Shown: positions 1-12,809, counted from the stretch's first letter. The stretch: 64,000 bases of DNA from Apostichopus japonicus (GCF_037975245.1 NC_092561.1:12027001-12091000), one strand, 5' to 3'. A program made the numbers and translations. Notes: generated by a model from the sequence alone, not told the origin.

Positions 1-1966
1 TAATGATCTATATATATACTATATATGGTCTATCATAACGCGTGTGTAGAATTGTGCTATGAAACCAACTGTGGCTGGTCTCGAACTCGACCGTGTCGTC
101 GGGGAACATGACGCATTTTGAGATGGGGGCGACCGCCCCCCCCCCCCCATTCAGCATTTTTTTAAATGATATCGCTAAGTAATTTCAAAATAGAAAGTGC
201 TTAGATGCAACTTACAAGGCCTGGGAAGTGTCATTTCCAGCGATCTGGGAGACATTTTCGGCCAAAATTTGCTTGTACGCTTCGCGCTAACAAATGGTCC
301 TGGGTAGTGCCATTTCCAGCGATCTGGGAGGCATTTTCGGCCAAAATTTTCTTGTACGCTTCGCGCCAACCTATGGTGGCGCTACGCTTAGATAATTTGC
401 CTACAGGCTTCGCCCCTCCCTTGGCAAATTCCTCGCTACGCGCCTGTTCGAATTTGTAACGCAAACAGCAGATATCACATCATATCAGTGAGCATGAAAA
501 TGGCGTTCCAGGATGAAAATCCTCAAAACTGTCCGACTTGCCTGAAAAAATAACCAAACGTGTCAATGTCAATATCATATAAGCAAGCATCGGTTATTAC
601 ATCGCATGCCATCATGTACCGTATGGTCCGTTAAAATTGCGCAGTATACCGCGGGATGCTAATGTAAACAACGACATGTCTCATGTAGATGTATAAAAAG
701 CATGGAGGTCCAATTATGTCAAAAGTTTCTTTTACATTAGTAATGGCGAATTAGGAGCTGCACCCCCGCCGCGCAGTGGCGGAGCGTCCATACGGTCAGG
801 GGCGGATGCCCCCCCCCCCCCCCCTGACGGACTCAAATGGACTGCTGACGCCTTTTTCAGCTCTTTACCACTTTTTACTTATTCTAGATTATTGACTTTT
901 TTATTGCGCTCTCATCTACGTATTGACATTTGTCACATTTTGTTGGTGTAATTTGGCGATGACACTCTATTCTTCGTTTATCTGCAAATTAGCCAGGCCC
1001 TGAAAGGGTCATTTCCGGCGATCTAGGGAGTATCTTTACTCAAAAATTGTCTGTGCGCTACGCGCCAACCAGTGGTGGCGCTCCGCTTAGATAGTGTCGA
1101 AAGCGCCCCTACAGACCATTCTCGCCCCTCCTGACCAATACCCCTAGCTCTGCCACTGCCGCCGCGCCTCCTACGCCTATGTGTGTAGTGTTCGGTTTCG
1201 GAAATATCTGCTATTTTTTCATTTCCTTCAACCAAGTTTTAAAATAGCTGTTATAAGAGGTTTAATATTTGTACACCAATAAATGAACTGTGTCTGAATT
1301 TTCGAAAAATTTCTGACCAACATTCTGCATCACACTTCCCTCTACTCGTGCAATTTTGACCGGTCTGTTAGGGGTTGAAGGAAGTTTTTCTATATTGGTT
1401 GTCCATAGATGAAATTTTGTACAACATTATGGGTATGTTTTGAAGTGAGTTTATTCACGAGAAATGTGAATTTTCAAATTCTGAACAAATTTGGGGCTTA
1501 AAACCTTGAAAAGTGGGGCTGACGGGTATTGTGGGCCGCGACGTAGAATCACCTACAAAAGCAATGATCCACGGGAGATGCGATCAGGTCGAACATGACG
1601 TGTGCCGGGTTGACAATCTTCAAAAAGGTTATGGATGGAAAAAAAAACTATTAGGAAATACTTGGTTCTCAGGCAAAAAGTGCAAGGGCGGCGGAACCGG
1701 GGGGCACAGGGGGCACGTGCCCCCCCCCCACTTTTCCTCAGGTTAAAAATGTGCCCTTTTTCTACATAAAAATTGAGGTGTCTCAAGTTAGCAAGAGGCC
1801 AGGGAACCAGAATGAACACTCGAGAAGGGCCGTTTCCGGCCATCTGAGGGGTTTGTAAAACCAAAAATTTTCTTGTACGCTCCGCGCCAACCGATGGTGG
1901 CGCTCCGCTCAGATAGTCGTGCATATAACTTTGCAAATCCTGGCTACGCCTGTGGGTCAAACTCAA
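1..1966 (-). repeat. Degenerate dispersed repeat, inverted relative of 11.14-12.48 kb
   Basis: Read on the minus strand, this stretch is recognisably similar to the plus strand at 11140-12480. The best conserved part is 1260-1966 against 11140-11720, which shares phrases such as CATACCCATAATGTTG and CCCCTAACAGACCGGTC. The first 120 bases match the complement of about 12300-12480. No coding sequence is visible. It includes several copies of a short GC-rich module containing GGTGGCGCTCCGC (around 290-390, 1010-1095 and 1860-1920) next to long C tracts. It is probably a nest of non-autonomous transposons; class unknown. Confidence 0.6.
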
Positions 1967-2264
1967 AGCTATTTCGAATGGAAAACAATTGTTAAGATAT
2001 TAACAAGAAATAAACTCTAATTCAGAAGATTCCTACATTAGCAACTAGCATGATGTCACCTCATTTTGTCTCAAAAGAAAACTTGTTCCTTGTTTCCCAA
2101 TTTGCACATTGGATATTGCAGTGCTAGTATGCATTTTTCCTTGGGGGGGGGGGGGCGTTGATGGAGTGATGTGTATACGCAAATAAGATAATACAATAAG
2201 AGTTATAAAGGGTACTAAATATAAGGCTGCATCAGTCCAATCGAATTTCTGCAAAGTGCCCTTT

Positions 2265-2490
2265 GATGTCGGTGCCCCCCCCCCCCCCAGATTAAAAGTG
2301 CTTCCGCCGCCCTTGAAAAAGTGTACATCTGGTTGGTCATTTCAAGCCCGAGAAGTGCCGTTTCCGGTGATCTGGGGGGTATCAAAACCAGAAATTTTCT
2401 TGTACGCTGCGCGCCAACCGATGGTGGCGCTCCGCTTAGATAGTAATTCGCGCCCCCCGGGTTAGAAAATCCTGGATACGCGCCTGACTG
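2265..2490 (+). mobile_element. GC-rich MITE-like repeat copy
   Basis: A roughly 220-base unit beginning at a C tract and ending at GGATACGCGCCTGA. It contains CAACCGATGGTGGCGCTCC, the same module seen at 370, 1080, 1890, 11200, 11770 and inside the bounded MITE at 41189-41532. Because the 41-kb copy has an 8-bp target duplication, this family is likely hAT-related. The ends of this copy are not certain. Confidence 0.5.
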
Positions 2491-2770
2491 GCTACCCGGC
2501 CATGTGTATATAATAGGGTTCAGCGCTGTAATGATGTCACTGTTCCTCTTTCTCTTCCCGGTGTCTTGGCGTTTATCTTCTACTCCCTCCTTTTCTCCTT
2601 TTTCTCTCCTTCTTCTTTTTCTTTTCCCTTCCTTCCTCTCCTCCTCCTCTTTTTTCCCCTCTTTTTCCTTTCTTCCCCTCTTTTTTCTTCTCTTTTTTTT
2701 CTCTCCTCTTTTTCTTACCCGGGGGGCGCGCCCCCCCAACGCCCCCACCCTGGATACGCACCTGACTACA
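2491..2770 (+). repeat. Repeat with TATA-like box and pure pyrimidine tract
   Basis: This unit recurs at about 12568-12783 with the same order: GTGTATATAATAGGG, then GTCACTGTTCC, then a long C/T tract, then CCCGGGGGGC and CTGGATACGC. Positions 2583-2716 are 134 uninterrupted pyrimidines. The predicted frames here are low-complexity and not believable proteins. Confidence 0.6.
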
Positions 2771-3308
2771 TATCAAACGGCTACTCGGGCTTTAATAAGA
2801 GCAATACAAGTATGTATCCAGTGTATGAACATTCTCTTCTGTTGGAGTTGAGGTACATAATAAATGTGGGCGGAGCCAAATTCATAATACGGCAATTGTT
2901 GCGCAATATTTGCGCTATGTTTGCGCTAGCGTTCTAGGAAAAAAATACTCGCCTCCCGCGGGAGCCGCCATGTTTGTTGTTTTCTAAAAAGAGTGCACTC
3001 AGAACCCATCGCTCATTGGACAATTCATATCACATGATACATATATCTCACTGGCGCATGACTTTTGAACGTAACCGGCAGGTTTCTTAACATACGCAAT
3101 CAAAAATATAGTTCGATCTTTCGAGCAACATTGCGAAAAAACTGCAGGAAAGCACATGGAGAACTTTTGAATCATTAATCCTCGTAAATTCATGTATTCA
3201 ATGCTGTAGAGAAATATTAGTTCCGCAGTTGCTGGAACGAAAAAAAAAACGAAATTCGACTTTCAGCTGATGGCCTTTAATTATCGTAAATGATATGAGC
3301 AGACGACA
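2771..3308. other. No gene seen
   Basis: AT-rich DNA with one short GC island around 2951-2975 containing CCCGCGGGAGCCGCCATG, which opens only a five-codon frame. No repeat boundaries or coding signal recognised. Confidence 0.5.
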
Positions 3309-3339
3309 TTGATTTTGTACACAAATCTTGTCGGCTTAC

Positions 3340-3579
3340 TACTAGTCAACTTGGTCACCAAAGTCGCACAAAGAAGATTGAAATTTTTCGGTCATGTAGC
3401 AAGTCTCCAGGAGGACGCTCCAGCAAAGGTTGCTTTAAGAGAAGCATCAAGACATACTGCTAAACCAGTAGGAAGGCCCGTGACTACCTTGCTTGGAAAA
3501 ATAATTTCGAGGAAGCAATAAACCTTGCACAAGATCGTGATACGTGGCGGAGGTTAATCACTCAGCACGTCGGATAGAC
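3340..3579 (+). pseudogene. Non-LTR retrotransposon C-terminal remnant
   Basis: The frame from 3309 contains RRLKFFGHVASLQED followed by KPVGRP, the familiar tail pattern of many non-LTR reverse transcriptase proteins (RRLxWxGHVxRM ... GRPxxTW ... DRxxWRxL). The second half of the pattern, DRDTWRRLITQHVG then a stop, lies in another frame at about 3531-3579, so the remnant is frameshifted. Only the last 80 or so codons remain; no reverse transcriptase core is visible upstream. Confidence 0.65.
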
Positions 3580-3938
3580 GAGACTCAACTTAGGCCTACT
3601 ACTACAATACTAGTACTAGTGAGAAGTTGGCTGATATTTTTAAGAAATGCTGCAAAACTAGGGATCATTCCGTGACGCGTTGCCAGGGGTGTAGCAGCAT
3701 GTCTGAAAATGGTTTCCAAAGGGTAAGCTTTTCAAGTGACAGAAGGGAGATTTTGTCGGTGAAATTGGGAACTGCTGGATTAAGATCGATAGGAACAGCT
3801 GTAACTTGTAAGGTATAACGTAATGACGTTAGGCCTAGCCTATGCACTATACGTTTTAACGTAGTCAAGCATTGCGAATTGTGAGGTATAGGCCTAGGCC
3901 CTTATGTAACTGAAGTATAAACTTCAGTTCGTATATAC
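3580..3938. other. No assigned feature
   Basis: Contains a 63-codon open frame (3627-3818) with several cysteines that ends near a GGTATAA context, but I recognise no family and see no supporting splice or promoter structure. Probably non-coding. Confidence 0.4.
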
Positions 3939-4336
3939 CAGGGTTGTCCAACCTTTTGCAGAGGAGGGCCACATGGAATGATTATGATGAAGGAGGGGGC
4001 CGCATGAACCCTACGCTCGATTTTTTAGCCCGAAGCCCAAGGCAACAAAATGTGAGCACTGTGTGCGGAGCGCACTGATTTATTTTCCTTCCTGATAAAA
4101 CAGATGAATAAAGTCCAGTCGCCCTCTCCCCCTCCGCTGAGAGTGTCACACAAACTGACCTGTATGCAGTTTTTTGGACCCAGAAGGTTCGAAAGATTGA
4201 TTATATAGCTTCAAAGTGTTATCAATAAATCTGCTCACTAAAATTTTGCACCGTAGAGCATCTCTGGCAGGCCTGACGCAACCCTGTGGAAGGCCGAACT
4301 GTGGCCCGCGGGCCGTACTGTAGGTTGGACAACCAA
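3939..4336 (+). mobile_element. hAT-like MITE remnant
   Basis: The left end CAGGGTTGTCCAACC is matched by an inverted right end GGTTGGACAACC at about 4323-4335, with the internal phrases GAGGGCCACAT and GGCCCGCGGGCCG. CAGGGNTGTCCAA ends with these internal phrases are typical of hAT non-autonomous elements. The right end lacks its terminal CCTG, and the tail GGACAACCAATC is partly duplicated, so no clean target duplication can be shown. Confidence 0.55.
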
Positions 4337-5812
4337 TCGGACAACCAATCACAACTAATGTCACTTACAATATAAATAAAGTAGGTTAAGCTGGGAGCCA
4401 TATTTCAGGAGGAACTATGTTAGTAATGAGGCCAAACTTTACCAGTTACAATTATTTTGTCCTTTAGCTTTACTATACTTAGCTGAAAGAATATGCTGTT
4501 GACTGTGCGATGTAGGCTAAAGAAGATTAATATTAATAAGGCTATAGTATAGGTTAGGCCTTGAACCTATTAACCGCAATCTGCTGGTCTACGTACTGTA
4601 GGCTGGCTCTAAAACAAGTATATCATTCTCTAACTTGGGCCTAGGTTTGACACTATCGTAGCATGGTATACACATATAGTTGTATAATGCTAACACAGAT
4701 ATTCTTAAAGATTCTTACATGGAATTCCCCACATTAGTGCTAACTAAGTTTACCTATAGGGTTCAGCAAAGTTATTGTTACAGTGGGAAGCGCCATTTGA
4801 CCGGGTGCCGAGGGGGCATGGGGTGACACTGAAAAGAGAGAGTTATGTCAAAGATGTTATTTCAGAGATCCTGTTACAGTCAAAAACTCTTTTTACTCTA
4901 CCAGTAATAGAAAGAAACTTGAATATAATATATAAACTACGTTTACTAGCCAAAGTGCATGTGCACTCCCTATTTCTTGTGAAGCACAGACCAATAAAAC
5001 AGTGAAACATGAACATGTATAATTGGTTGAAATAAGGGGATAATAATTAGTTTTAAGAACATGGTTCAATGTCTATTCTTGTCCCAAGTGACTAAACAAC
5101 CATCATGTTTGGATGATTCTTACGTTTTCTTCTTAGGGCAGGGGAGGGCTTGTGCCCATATACCCTCACCACCTTTTGAGGGATCATCCCCAACAATAGC
5201 GCCTAAAGAAATGTGAGTGACATGCATATCACAGGTCCTGTGCACATACATTGAAAAACCTTACATGTTTTCTGCAAATAACATGCACATATCTGGATTT
5301 AACTAGGGTTGGGTAACTCAATACTCTAGCTGTTCTCACTCCAAATTTTTTTGAACCTTTGAGATCTCCTTCCACATCACAGGAATGCAATATATAGCAA
5401 CATTATATCCATTTGTAACATCAGTGGAGAGTATATGCAGTAGAATGATATTGGGTTGAGCACCGCTAATAATACAATTTCTACCATGTCCATATAGATT
5501 CTGAAAATTACAAATTCAACCAACATATCCAATACAATAGAGAAACCTTTAAACATGATATAGGGTTCCATGCTTACAAAACACTTACAGCCTGGAAACA
5601 AAAATGATGCTTGCTTGCTTACATCATTAGGATTTAACAAATGGCTCCTCTAGTACACAACTGACGGTGACTTCCTACATTAAAACTGTAACCATGCTGA
5701 TGATATGGTTGGCTTAGCTAATATATTCTATTACTACTGTGCATTACATGAGGTATCCACAGATTGTAAATTTGTCCTCCGACTGGAGCATGGGGGAGAA
5801 CCACAGACTGTG
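4337..5812. other. No gene seen
   Basis: AT-rich sequence. Two modest open frames (4775-5005 plus; 5377-5640 minus, hydrophobic by composition) have no recognisable motif or splice context. I see nothing to annotate. Confidence 0.45.
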
Positions 5813-5820
5813 CTTTGGAT

Positions 5821-8162
5821 TAGGGCTGTGTCATTCCGGTTAATTCACTAACCGGTTAACCGTTTCTATTAACCGAACGGTTAGCGTTAAAACGTAACCC
5901 GTGTTGTTGCCTCAAAATAAGAGCCGAAAATCAGAGTTATATATAGCTCAGATTATAATTCCGAAAGAGCGCCACCACTTTTGATGCGGAAGTAAATTCT
6001 CAAAATAGCGCTGCAAGTATCGTTTTTTCGTAACGTGTATGTCAAGGATTTGGTTGTATTTGCTTAGTTTTGACGATCGTTATATTAAAAAAGACGAATC
6101 GCACGTTTGCATGAAATTTTTTTATCAGATTTTTGTTTCTCTTTTTAGTTCATCGGTAACTGTTACAGAAGCAAATATTTATTCGTCAATTGCGTAGCCC
6201 CTACTGTAATAGCGTTGGCATTTGTATGGCAGTTCTAAGCCTAATATTACTAGGCCTACTTAATATTGGCATTGTGTATTGAAGTTCGCGATCATGTGTA
6301 GTGTTAGACTAAACGGCTTTCACCAGCTAGGCCAAGGTTAGGAAAGTCGGTTGTTAGGAAGCGATTACTACAGGGGTGTACAATGTGGCGGGGTAGGCAG
6401 AGGGTAGGGGGGCAGTGTTGGAAAACTTTATCAATTTCCCGCAAACACCCTGCCGATTTCCCGCCGGAGTTCGCGCAGTTAGCACGCGTAGCATAATGGC
6501 GTTGGGTTGGCCCCCGGTGGGGTCAAGTGGTGGAACCCCTTGTGGGGATCCAGGGGTGAGCGCCTCCGGAAAATTTGGCATGTCTGGCGATAAAAAATTC
6601 GCAGCTGTGGATGCAAAATACTGACAACTTTTTTAATTTAAATTGTCATGAAACTGATGAAAATTTTTAAATGACAAGTTAGAGTAGCCATATTATGTTA
6701 TAAAATGAAAAGAGATTTATCTGTCTTGCAATCTTTAAAAACTTACAAAACTTGCGATATTATGAAACAAACAACGTTCGGCAAAGCCACGTTTCTAGAC
6801 TGCCTAACAATGAATAGCTTGCACTATACGTACATCAATTTACAACTGCAGTGTTTAACCCTACCTAAATACTACGGTAGGCTACATTTTCCAAGGTACC
6901 TTGCCAAACAACTGTGAGCTCATCCCCTGTCTAACACCTGTTTGTTAACATTTTTTGGCATGTTGCCAAGGAACGTTTCATGGTCTAGAATTAATTAGGT
7001 CAGTCAGTAAAGGGTCGGTAAAGTTATGCGAATTATTATCTTAGATGTTCAAGAAAAGTAGGTAAAAATATCCCCGTGACAGTTAGGTAAGTAAAAGCCA
7101 ACTGACTCCTCCGCATGAACAAAACTATATACACGAGGCACAGTCCATACCATACACGCATAGCACGATATCAAGGCCTCTACAGTAGCTACTGTATGGC
7201 CATCTTAACGAAAGTAAACCTTGTAATCACATGTTTAAGGCCACTTGGCATGATTAACTAAATGCTTAATATTGTTTCCATGTTTTTGTAGAAAACGTAA
7301 ACTTCGCAATATGCAATGAGTTGTGTTTTTGTCGTTACGTGAGATCCGTAACCGACGAGGTGGTTAGGCTATTTGCTATACACTTAACTATGGTAGGATA
7401 TTATTTTCTCTGTATTTTGGGAAATTCTAGAAAATACTTTTTCATACCGCTTAACACCAGATGTGGCGTTACGTTTTGTTCATAAATGGGTGTACTAGAG
7501 CCTTGTTTACATGACATTGTAGCATTTAGCACGATATGCCAGGTTCGCGTGAATTTTTCGAAAGTGTTTTGCTCGATGTTTCGTAATATTTGAAGGTGTA
7601 TCAGTTTACCTTTCGTACACAATTGGTAATTTCTCTACTGATTTTCAGGGTGTTTTACTCTATACAATCAAGTGAATACGTTGTGCATTGAGTATTAACT
7701 TATCACGAATGCAAAAAAACGATGCGAAGATTTCTGTTCAGATGCAATTGTTTTTTTCTGTGGGATTACTGAGTCAGTTGAAGAGAATCCCGCACCTTAG
7801 AGGGAACACTGAACTGAAGTCAACTTCATACGAAAGAAAACGTTTACTACTTAAATACAATATAAATTTGAAAGGATTAGATGTAGACTCGCCACGTTTT
7901 TGAACGGGGTAACAATAGGCGCTCCACGGGTCACTAACCACTTGGTAATCCCTTCAATCTTACCGCCGATCTTAAAAAGTTTGACATTGTTTCGTGATTT
8001 TCGGCAAGGAAATGTTGCGGTCTATTTCGGGAATTAAGTGATGTGAAGACGCGCCGTGGCGACTGCGTAATTGGCATTACAAACCCGGTTAAACTTATAC
8101 GATGTACGGGGGACGTTTATCCGGCCGTTCGGTCGGATAACTGTTTAACCGTTACAGCCCTA
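5821..8162 (+). mobile_element. Non-autonomous hAT-like DNA transposon, copy 1
   Basis: The element is 2342 bp. Its ends are TAGGGCTGT and the inverted ACAGCCCTA, each followed inward by runs of GGTTAA/TTAACCG words that form imperfect inverted repeats (about the first and last 60 bp). It is flanked by the perfect 8-bp duplication CTTTGGAT at 5813-5820 and 8163-8170. An 8-bp duplication with (T/C)AGGG ends is typical of the hAT superfamily. No transposase is present: the internal open frames are all under 80 codons and without motif. A second copy in opposite orientation lies at 13966-16281, and an internal fragment at about 21220-22250. Confidence 0.88.
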
Positions 8163-8170
8163 CTTTGGAT

Positions 8171-8559
8171 ATTTACTTTGGTCCCCCATATGCCTGTACT
8201 TCTGTTGTTGGGCATTACCAATTTTTGACACATAACACTCTCGATTTTGAACAGTGACAGCAGTTTCAATTTGGGCCGAAGATTCCAGTCTGTCGTAAGT
8301 CAAATATCGCTTAGGCGTGCAATCTCGATGAGATCTTCTGATAATTTTGCCATGTGAGTCATTATGGTCATTCGGTTCTAGGGCAATGTCATCCGCTGTA
8401 AGGGGTCAGGATGTCCTTGGTTGGAATGGTCTAAAGTGTGTCCTCACCTTTACTTGCAATACAATTCCTCATCACTGTCAGAGACACTTTGATCACTAAG
8501 ATCTTCCTCCATGAATTGCTGAGCTTTAGGATTATGTAGTGGCTGCTGATGTTAGTAGT
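8171..8559. other. Unassigned DNA downstream of Gypsy remnant
   Basis: No confident coding frame. It may hold the last part of the decayed Gypsy element that follows on the minus strand, but I cannot show this. Confidence 0.35.
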
Positions 8560-10380
8560 CTCAGTTTGCTTTGGAGTGATTGGGAGCTAATTGCGCTGTA
8601 ACAAGAGATTCCTATGGAGCACACGCTTCCTACCCTCTTCAGTTTCTGGTGAGACTTCAAAAACTGGAATGCTTTGCTGCTCTGCTAAAAGTGCCTTCAG
8701 GCTATGTGATAGGCTTCCTTCAGTACATCTTTCCACCTATCAACATACTATGATAAGACTCCCTTGATGAGTGAATACCTTTTGAAGCCAGGTCAAACAG
8801 AACGTCAATGGTAGCTCAGGACACCTACCAAATATCAGAAAATATGAAGAGTATATAGATGACTCATGTATAGTACAATTATATGCATGGATGAACTTTT
8901 CCAGTGAATCCTTCCAGTTCGTCTTCTCCTTGTCACTAAGGTTGGCAGCATGCTTAGTAGTGTTCAGTTCATCCTTTCTACCTGTCTCTGGATGCTATGG
9001 AGTGGTCAGGCTGGAATGCTTGATAACCCGTAAGTGCTTGTACCTTGGCAAATAGCTAATTTTCCAATTCTCAGCCCTGATCATGATGCAATCTGCATGG
9101 AAAACCAAGTCAATTATGGCTAAGTAAGGTCATGGTTAAGGAGAAAATGTCTCCTGGTTAGCAATTGCCAAATTCATAAACAGGCAGCTCTGCTTGACTC
9201 TGCCCACAGTCTGTCATTGCTAAAACAGCCTGACATGGTACAGCTTGTGTGTACTCTCTCATGTAAGTCTCTAAGTGTCCTGGTAGTGGGTATCCAAGAT
9301 AAAGTGTCAGCATCCTGTTTTTTCTTCCCAGGACGGTATCTTGAACAGATATCCAGCTAGTTCTGCAACCCACCCATGTCCTGGGGTGTTGAGTCTAGCA
9401 GTTGTCAAAATATAAGTCAGAGGGTTACTGTCAGTATAAACAGTAAAGTGGGTACAGCAGATAGTCATGAAAGCAATCAGTGATGGCCCATGTAAGAGCT
9501 GAAAACTCTAGATAACCTAAATGTAAATGGTAGTTCTTTTCTGCCAGTGTCAAGGTTCGGGACCCAAAGGCTATCACTCTTAATCTCCCAGGCTGTAATT
9601 GATATAGTACACCCACCACCCAATCCTTTCTCAGATAAATCTGTGTGCAGTACATACGGCTGAGTGAAATCAGGTTATGTCAGAACTGGGTGACATGTTA
9701 TGTGGTCAATCAAAGTCTTCATGGGTATGTTGATGTTTTTGGGTCCACACAACCGTCTGTTTTGAGGAAAGTTGGGGTATGTTATTTAATTTTGCTGTTT
9801 TTGTCTGGGGGTTTACCCTCATCCTTCTTGATGGCCACTTTAATAACTGATAGAGTGGACCCTGCAATTTGTGAGAAGTTTGGGATATAGCTAAGATAAT
9901 ATCAACCAAGGCCTAGTATTTGTCTCAAATCTCTAACTGTAGACTGTGGTTTCCTTTTAAGTGAGACCACTGCCCTTATTTCTTCTGGGTCTATAAGTTG
10001 TAAACCTCCAATATGATTCTACCCAGATATCGTACCTCTCTTTGGAACATCTTACACTTTGCTGGTTTAAGGATTATACCCTTCTCTCGCAAGCCTTTCA
10101 GAACTACATGTACTCTCTCTCTCTCTACATGTTAATCAAAAGTGGGTGCAAACACTAAAATCTCATCCAAATACACTGTACCTACATCTGACAACTCCCC
10201 TAGTGAAGAAACTATGTACCTTTGGAAAACAGCTGGAGCATTCTTAAATCCATGCTGCTTACCCAAACTTAATACCTTATGGGGAACACCTTGTGAGAAA
10301 CAGCAATGAGCGTGAGGATACCTTAGGGGTAACAGTGGGGATGAAGATACCTTGTGAGGAATAATGGTGCTAGCATACAC
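8560..10380 (-). pseudogene. Decayed Ty3/Gypsy pol
   Basis: Read leftward from 10380, the order is that of a Gypsy polyprotein. The RT core comes first (FKNAPAVFQRYI, then a YLDEILVF box where YLDDILVF is expected, 10140-10260). The connection follows (GPLYQLLKWPSRR, about 9830-9870). RNase H is next (VIAFGSRTLTLAEKNYHLH, 9510-9590). Integrase C-terminal pieces come last (NWKDSLEKFIHAYNCT and LIFGRCPELP, about 8810-8930). Each piece sits in a different frame with stops between, and YLDD has become YLDE, so it is inactive. No LTRs, gag or protease recognised. Confidence 0.75.
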
Positions 10381-10716
10381 ATTAGTGTTTTAATTATTCC
10401 TTACTTAATTCGACAATTAAATGAATGACACTTTTCAGGTTTGTGTTGTTTATCCCTGATTTGCTGTAGCTCAACTGTGTATACTTGAAAGGCTTTTAAG
10501 CTGTTCCATGGGCAAAAAATAAGATCATTGTGGTGTAAAAGAAACACTAATTAAGTTCAAAGTGAAACTACATACCTTCCAATAAATGATGAATCAAGGA
10601 GAAAATGATAATACTTAGCATCAAGTCAAATAAAGGGGTAAAAGTTAGGAACTACAAGGTTAGTTAGGATATATTGATCCTTTCACACCAATGAGTTTTG
10701 GGCTAAATATATATAT
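10381..10716. other. No gene seen
   Basis: AT-rich, no open frame or repeat boundary recognised. Confidence 0.45.
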
Positions 10717-11079
10717 CAGGGATGTAAGTCTTCCGGATTTTTACGGAAATCCGTTTTTTTTTTTAATTCCAATAAGTCTTCCGTATTTTTACGGAAATCC
10801 GTTTTCTTTTAATTCCAATAAAGTTCCACAAAATTGTTCGAATATCAAAGACACAACGCGACGTATTCGTAACTTTGAGCTAGCCTAACATAACGATAGT
10901 GTGTAAGTAGTAAGAACTAGGGGTAGGATGTGTTAGCGCTAATACTTCTAAGCTAGCCTAACATACAGTAACGATAGTGTGTAAGTAGTCTGAGCTAGGA
11001 GTAGGATGTGTTAGGGACGGCATTCACCCGGGGTCTCCGAATATTTTTCCGGTTTTTTTTTTTGGCTGCACTTACATCC

Positions 11080-11082
<3 letters not shown>
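10717..11082 (+). mobile_element. MITE with CAGGGATGTAAGT ends
   Basis: 366 bp between CAGGGATGTAAGT and the inverted ACTTACATCCCTG. It is flanked on both sides by ATATATAT, which may be an 8-bp target duplication but lies in a TA-rich context and is therefore weak evidence. It carries two internal direct duplications: a CTTCCG...ACGGAAATCCG block (10729-10768 and 10774-10802) and a block ending GTAGGATGTGTTAG. Ends and size suggest a hAT-type non-autonomous element. Confidence 0.65.

Positions 11083-11138
<56 letters not shown>
11083..11138. repeat. (TA)n microsatellite
   Basis: An almost pure TA dinucleotide run immediately right of the MITE end. It drives a spurious run of isoleucine/tyrosine codons in one frame. 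Confidence 0.9.
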
Positions 11139-11139
<1 letters not shown>

Positions 11140-11140
<1 letters not shown>

Positions 11141-12480
11141 GGGCGTATCCAGGATTTTCTAACCCGGGGGACGCGAATGACTATCTAGGCGGAGCGCCAC
11201 CATTGGTTGGCGCGCAGGGTATCCCAAAATTTCTGGTTTTGACAACCCCCAGATGACTGGAAATGGCACATCTTAGTCTTGAAAATGACCAACTAGATGT
11301 TCACTTTTGGCTGAATTAATCAAGTATTTTCTCCAAATTTTTATTTCCATCCATAACATTTTTGAAGATTGTCACCAGTCACACATCATGTTCGACCTCA
11401 TCGCATCTCCTGTGGATCCTTGCTTTTGCAGGTGATTCTACGTCGTGGCCCACAATACCCGTCAGCCCCTCTTTTCAAGGTTATTACTCCCATTATTATT
11501 CCCATTATTCGTTTGAAAATTCACACTTCTCGTGAAATGAATTCACTTCAAAACATACCCATAATGTTGCACAAAATTTTATCCATGGACAGCCAATACA
11601 GAAAAACCTTCAACCCCTAACAGACCGGTCAAAATTGCCCAAGAAGATGGAAGATTGTTTAGAATGTTGGTCAGGGAAGTTTCGAAAATTCAGACACAGT
11701 GAATTTATTGGTGCATGGGCGCAATCAGTTGTGGATAATGGTGGGGGCGTCTGTTCTCTGACACTATACAAGCGGAGCGCGACCATGGGTTCGCGCGTAG
11801 CGTACAAGAAATCTTTGGCAAATATACCTCCCAGATCACCGGAAATAACACTTCGCAGACCCAATGCAGCTCCCAAACCTCCTTAAGTTTTAGATCTCAT
11901 TGCTTAAAACTTTAGTTTGGGGAAATGCATGGGCATCTGCGGAATAAAATCAGGGGACAAATAATCCAAGTAGACTTTTGTATACGATGGGTCTGGTTTC
12001 GTAACTCATGGGGAGGCGTTTAGAGGGGTGGGCGTATTGTTGTGTGGCACACGTTTTCATGCAGGTGGGAACAATCTCAAGAAGTGATGTGTGCGTCCGC
12101 CCCCCCCCTACCGCCTGTAATGATACACCTTTGGATCCCATGATATTAGCAGGAAATGTGCTCAATTCTCAAATCGCATGCGGAATTTTTTATTTTTAGA
12201 TTCTTTGTATGAGTTACGGTACTAGGGGTGGGGTAACAACTAGCATTTTGCGTTGTATAACATTTTTATCTCTGGATGACAGTGTTGCATCGAAGGACAT
12301 GTCTAGTGCAGTTCACATATACAGTAGATCCTGGGCTAATACCGAAACGCGTCATGTTCCCCAACGACTAGGCCGAGTTCAAGACCAGCCACAATTGGTT
12401 TCATAGCACAATTTTACAATTGTTTAAGGCATCCATGAACACACACGCCATGATATGCTATATAAAGTATATATATACAT
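11140..12480 (+). repeat. Degenerate dispersed repeat, inverted relative of 1-1.97 kb
   Basis: Similar to the complement of the first 2 kb of the window. It shares the CATACCCATAATGTTG and CCTAACAGACCGGTC phrases near 11555-11630 and the GGAGCGCCACCAT module near 11200. Non-coding. The two copies are about 10 kb apart in opposite orientation. Confidence 0.6.
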
Positions 12481-12541
12481 TAGTGAGAGAGGAAAATGGA
12501 AACGTCAAAAATGGAGTTGTCGGTGTAAGGGGTAGGCTGAG

Positions 12542-12790
12542 GCGGACGCCCCTTCTCGATCCGTCACTGGCTACCCTGTGTATATAATAGGGATCAGTGC
12601 TGTAATTATGTCACTGTTCCCTTTTTCTTCACGGTGTCTTGGAGATTTTTTCTTTTTCCCTCCTTTCTCTCCTTCCTCCTCTTTTCCCCCCTATTTTTCC
12701 CTTTTTTCTTCTCTCTTTTTTTCTCTCTTCTTTCCTTACCCGGGGGGCACGCGCCCTCAACACCCCCCTGGATACGCGCCTGATATATAT
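12542..12790 (+). repeat. Second copy of the pyrimidine-tract repeat
   Basis: Matches 2491-2770 in the same orientation: GTGTATATAATAGGG, GTCACTGTTCC, a long C/T tract interrupted by an A, then CCCGGGGGGC and GGATACGCGCCTGA. Confidence 0.6.
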
Positions 12791-12809
12791 AATTATATAT
12801 ATATAGGGT

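Noticed and set aside
2504-2937. Two 115-123-codon plus-strand frames and matching minus-strand Lys/Glu/Arg-rich frames
   Set aside because: They are read from the pyrimidine tract, so composition is low-complexity and dictated by the repeat.
3665-3868. Overlapping frames on both strands at 3.6-3.9 kb as a host exon
   Set aside because: No family motif, and splice-like ends on one side only; left as unassigned.
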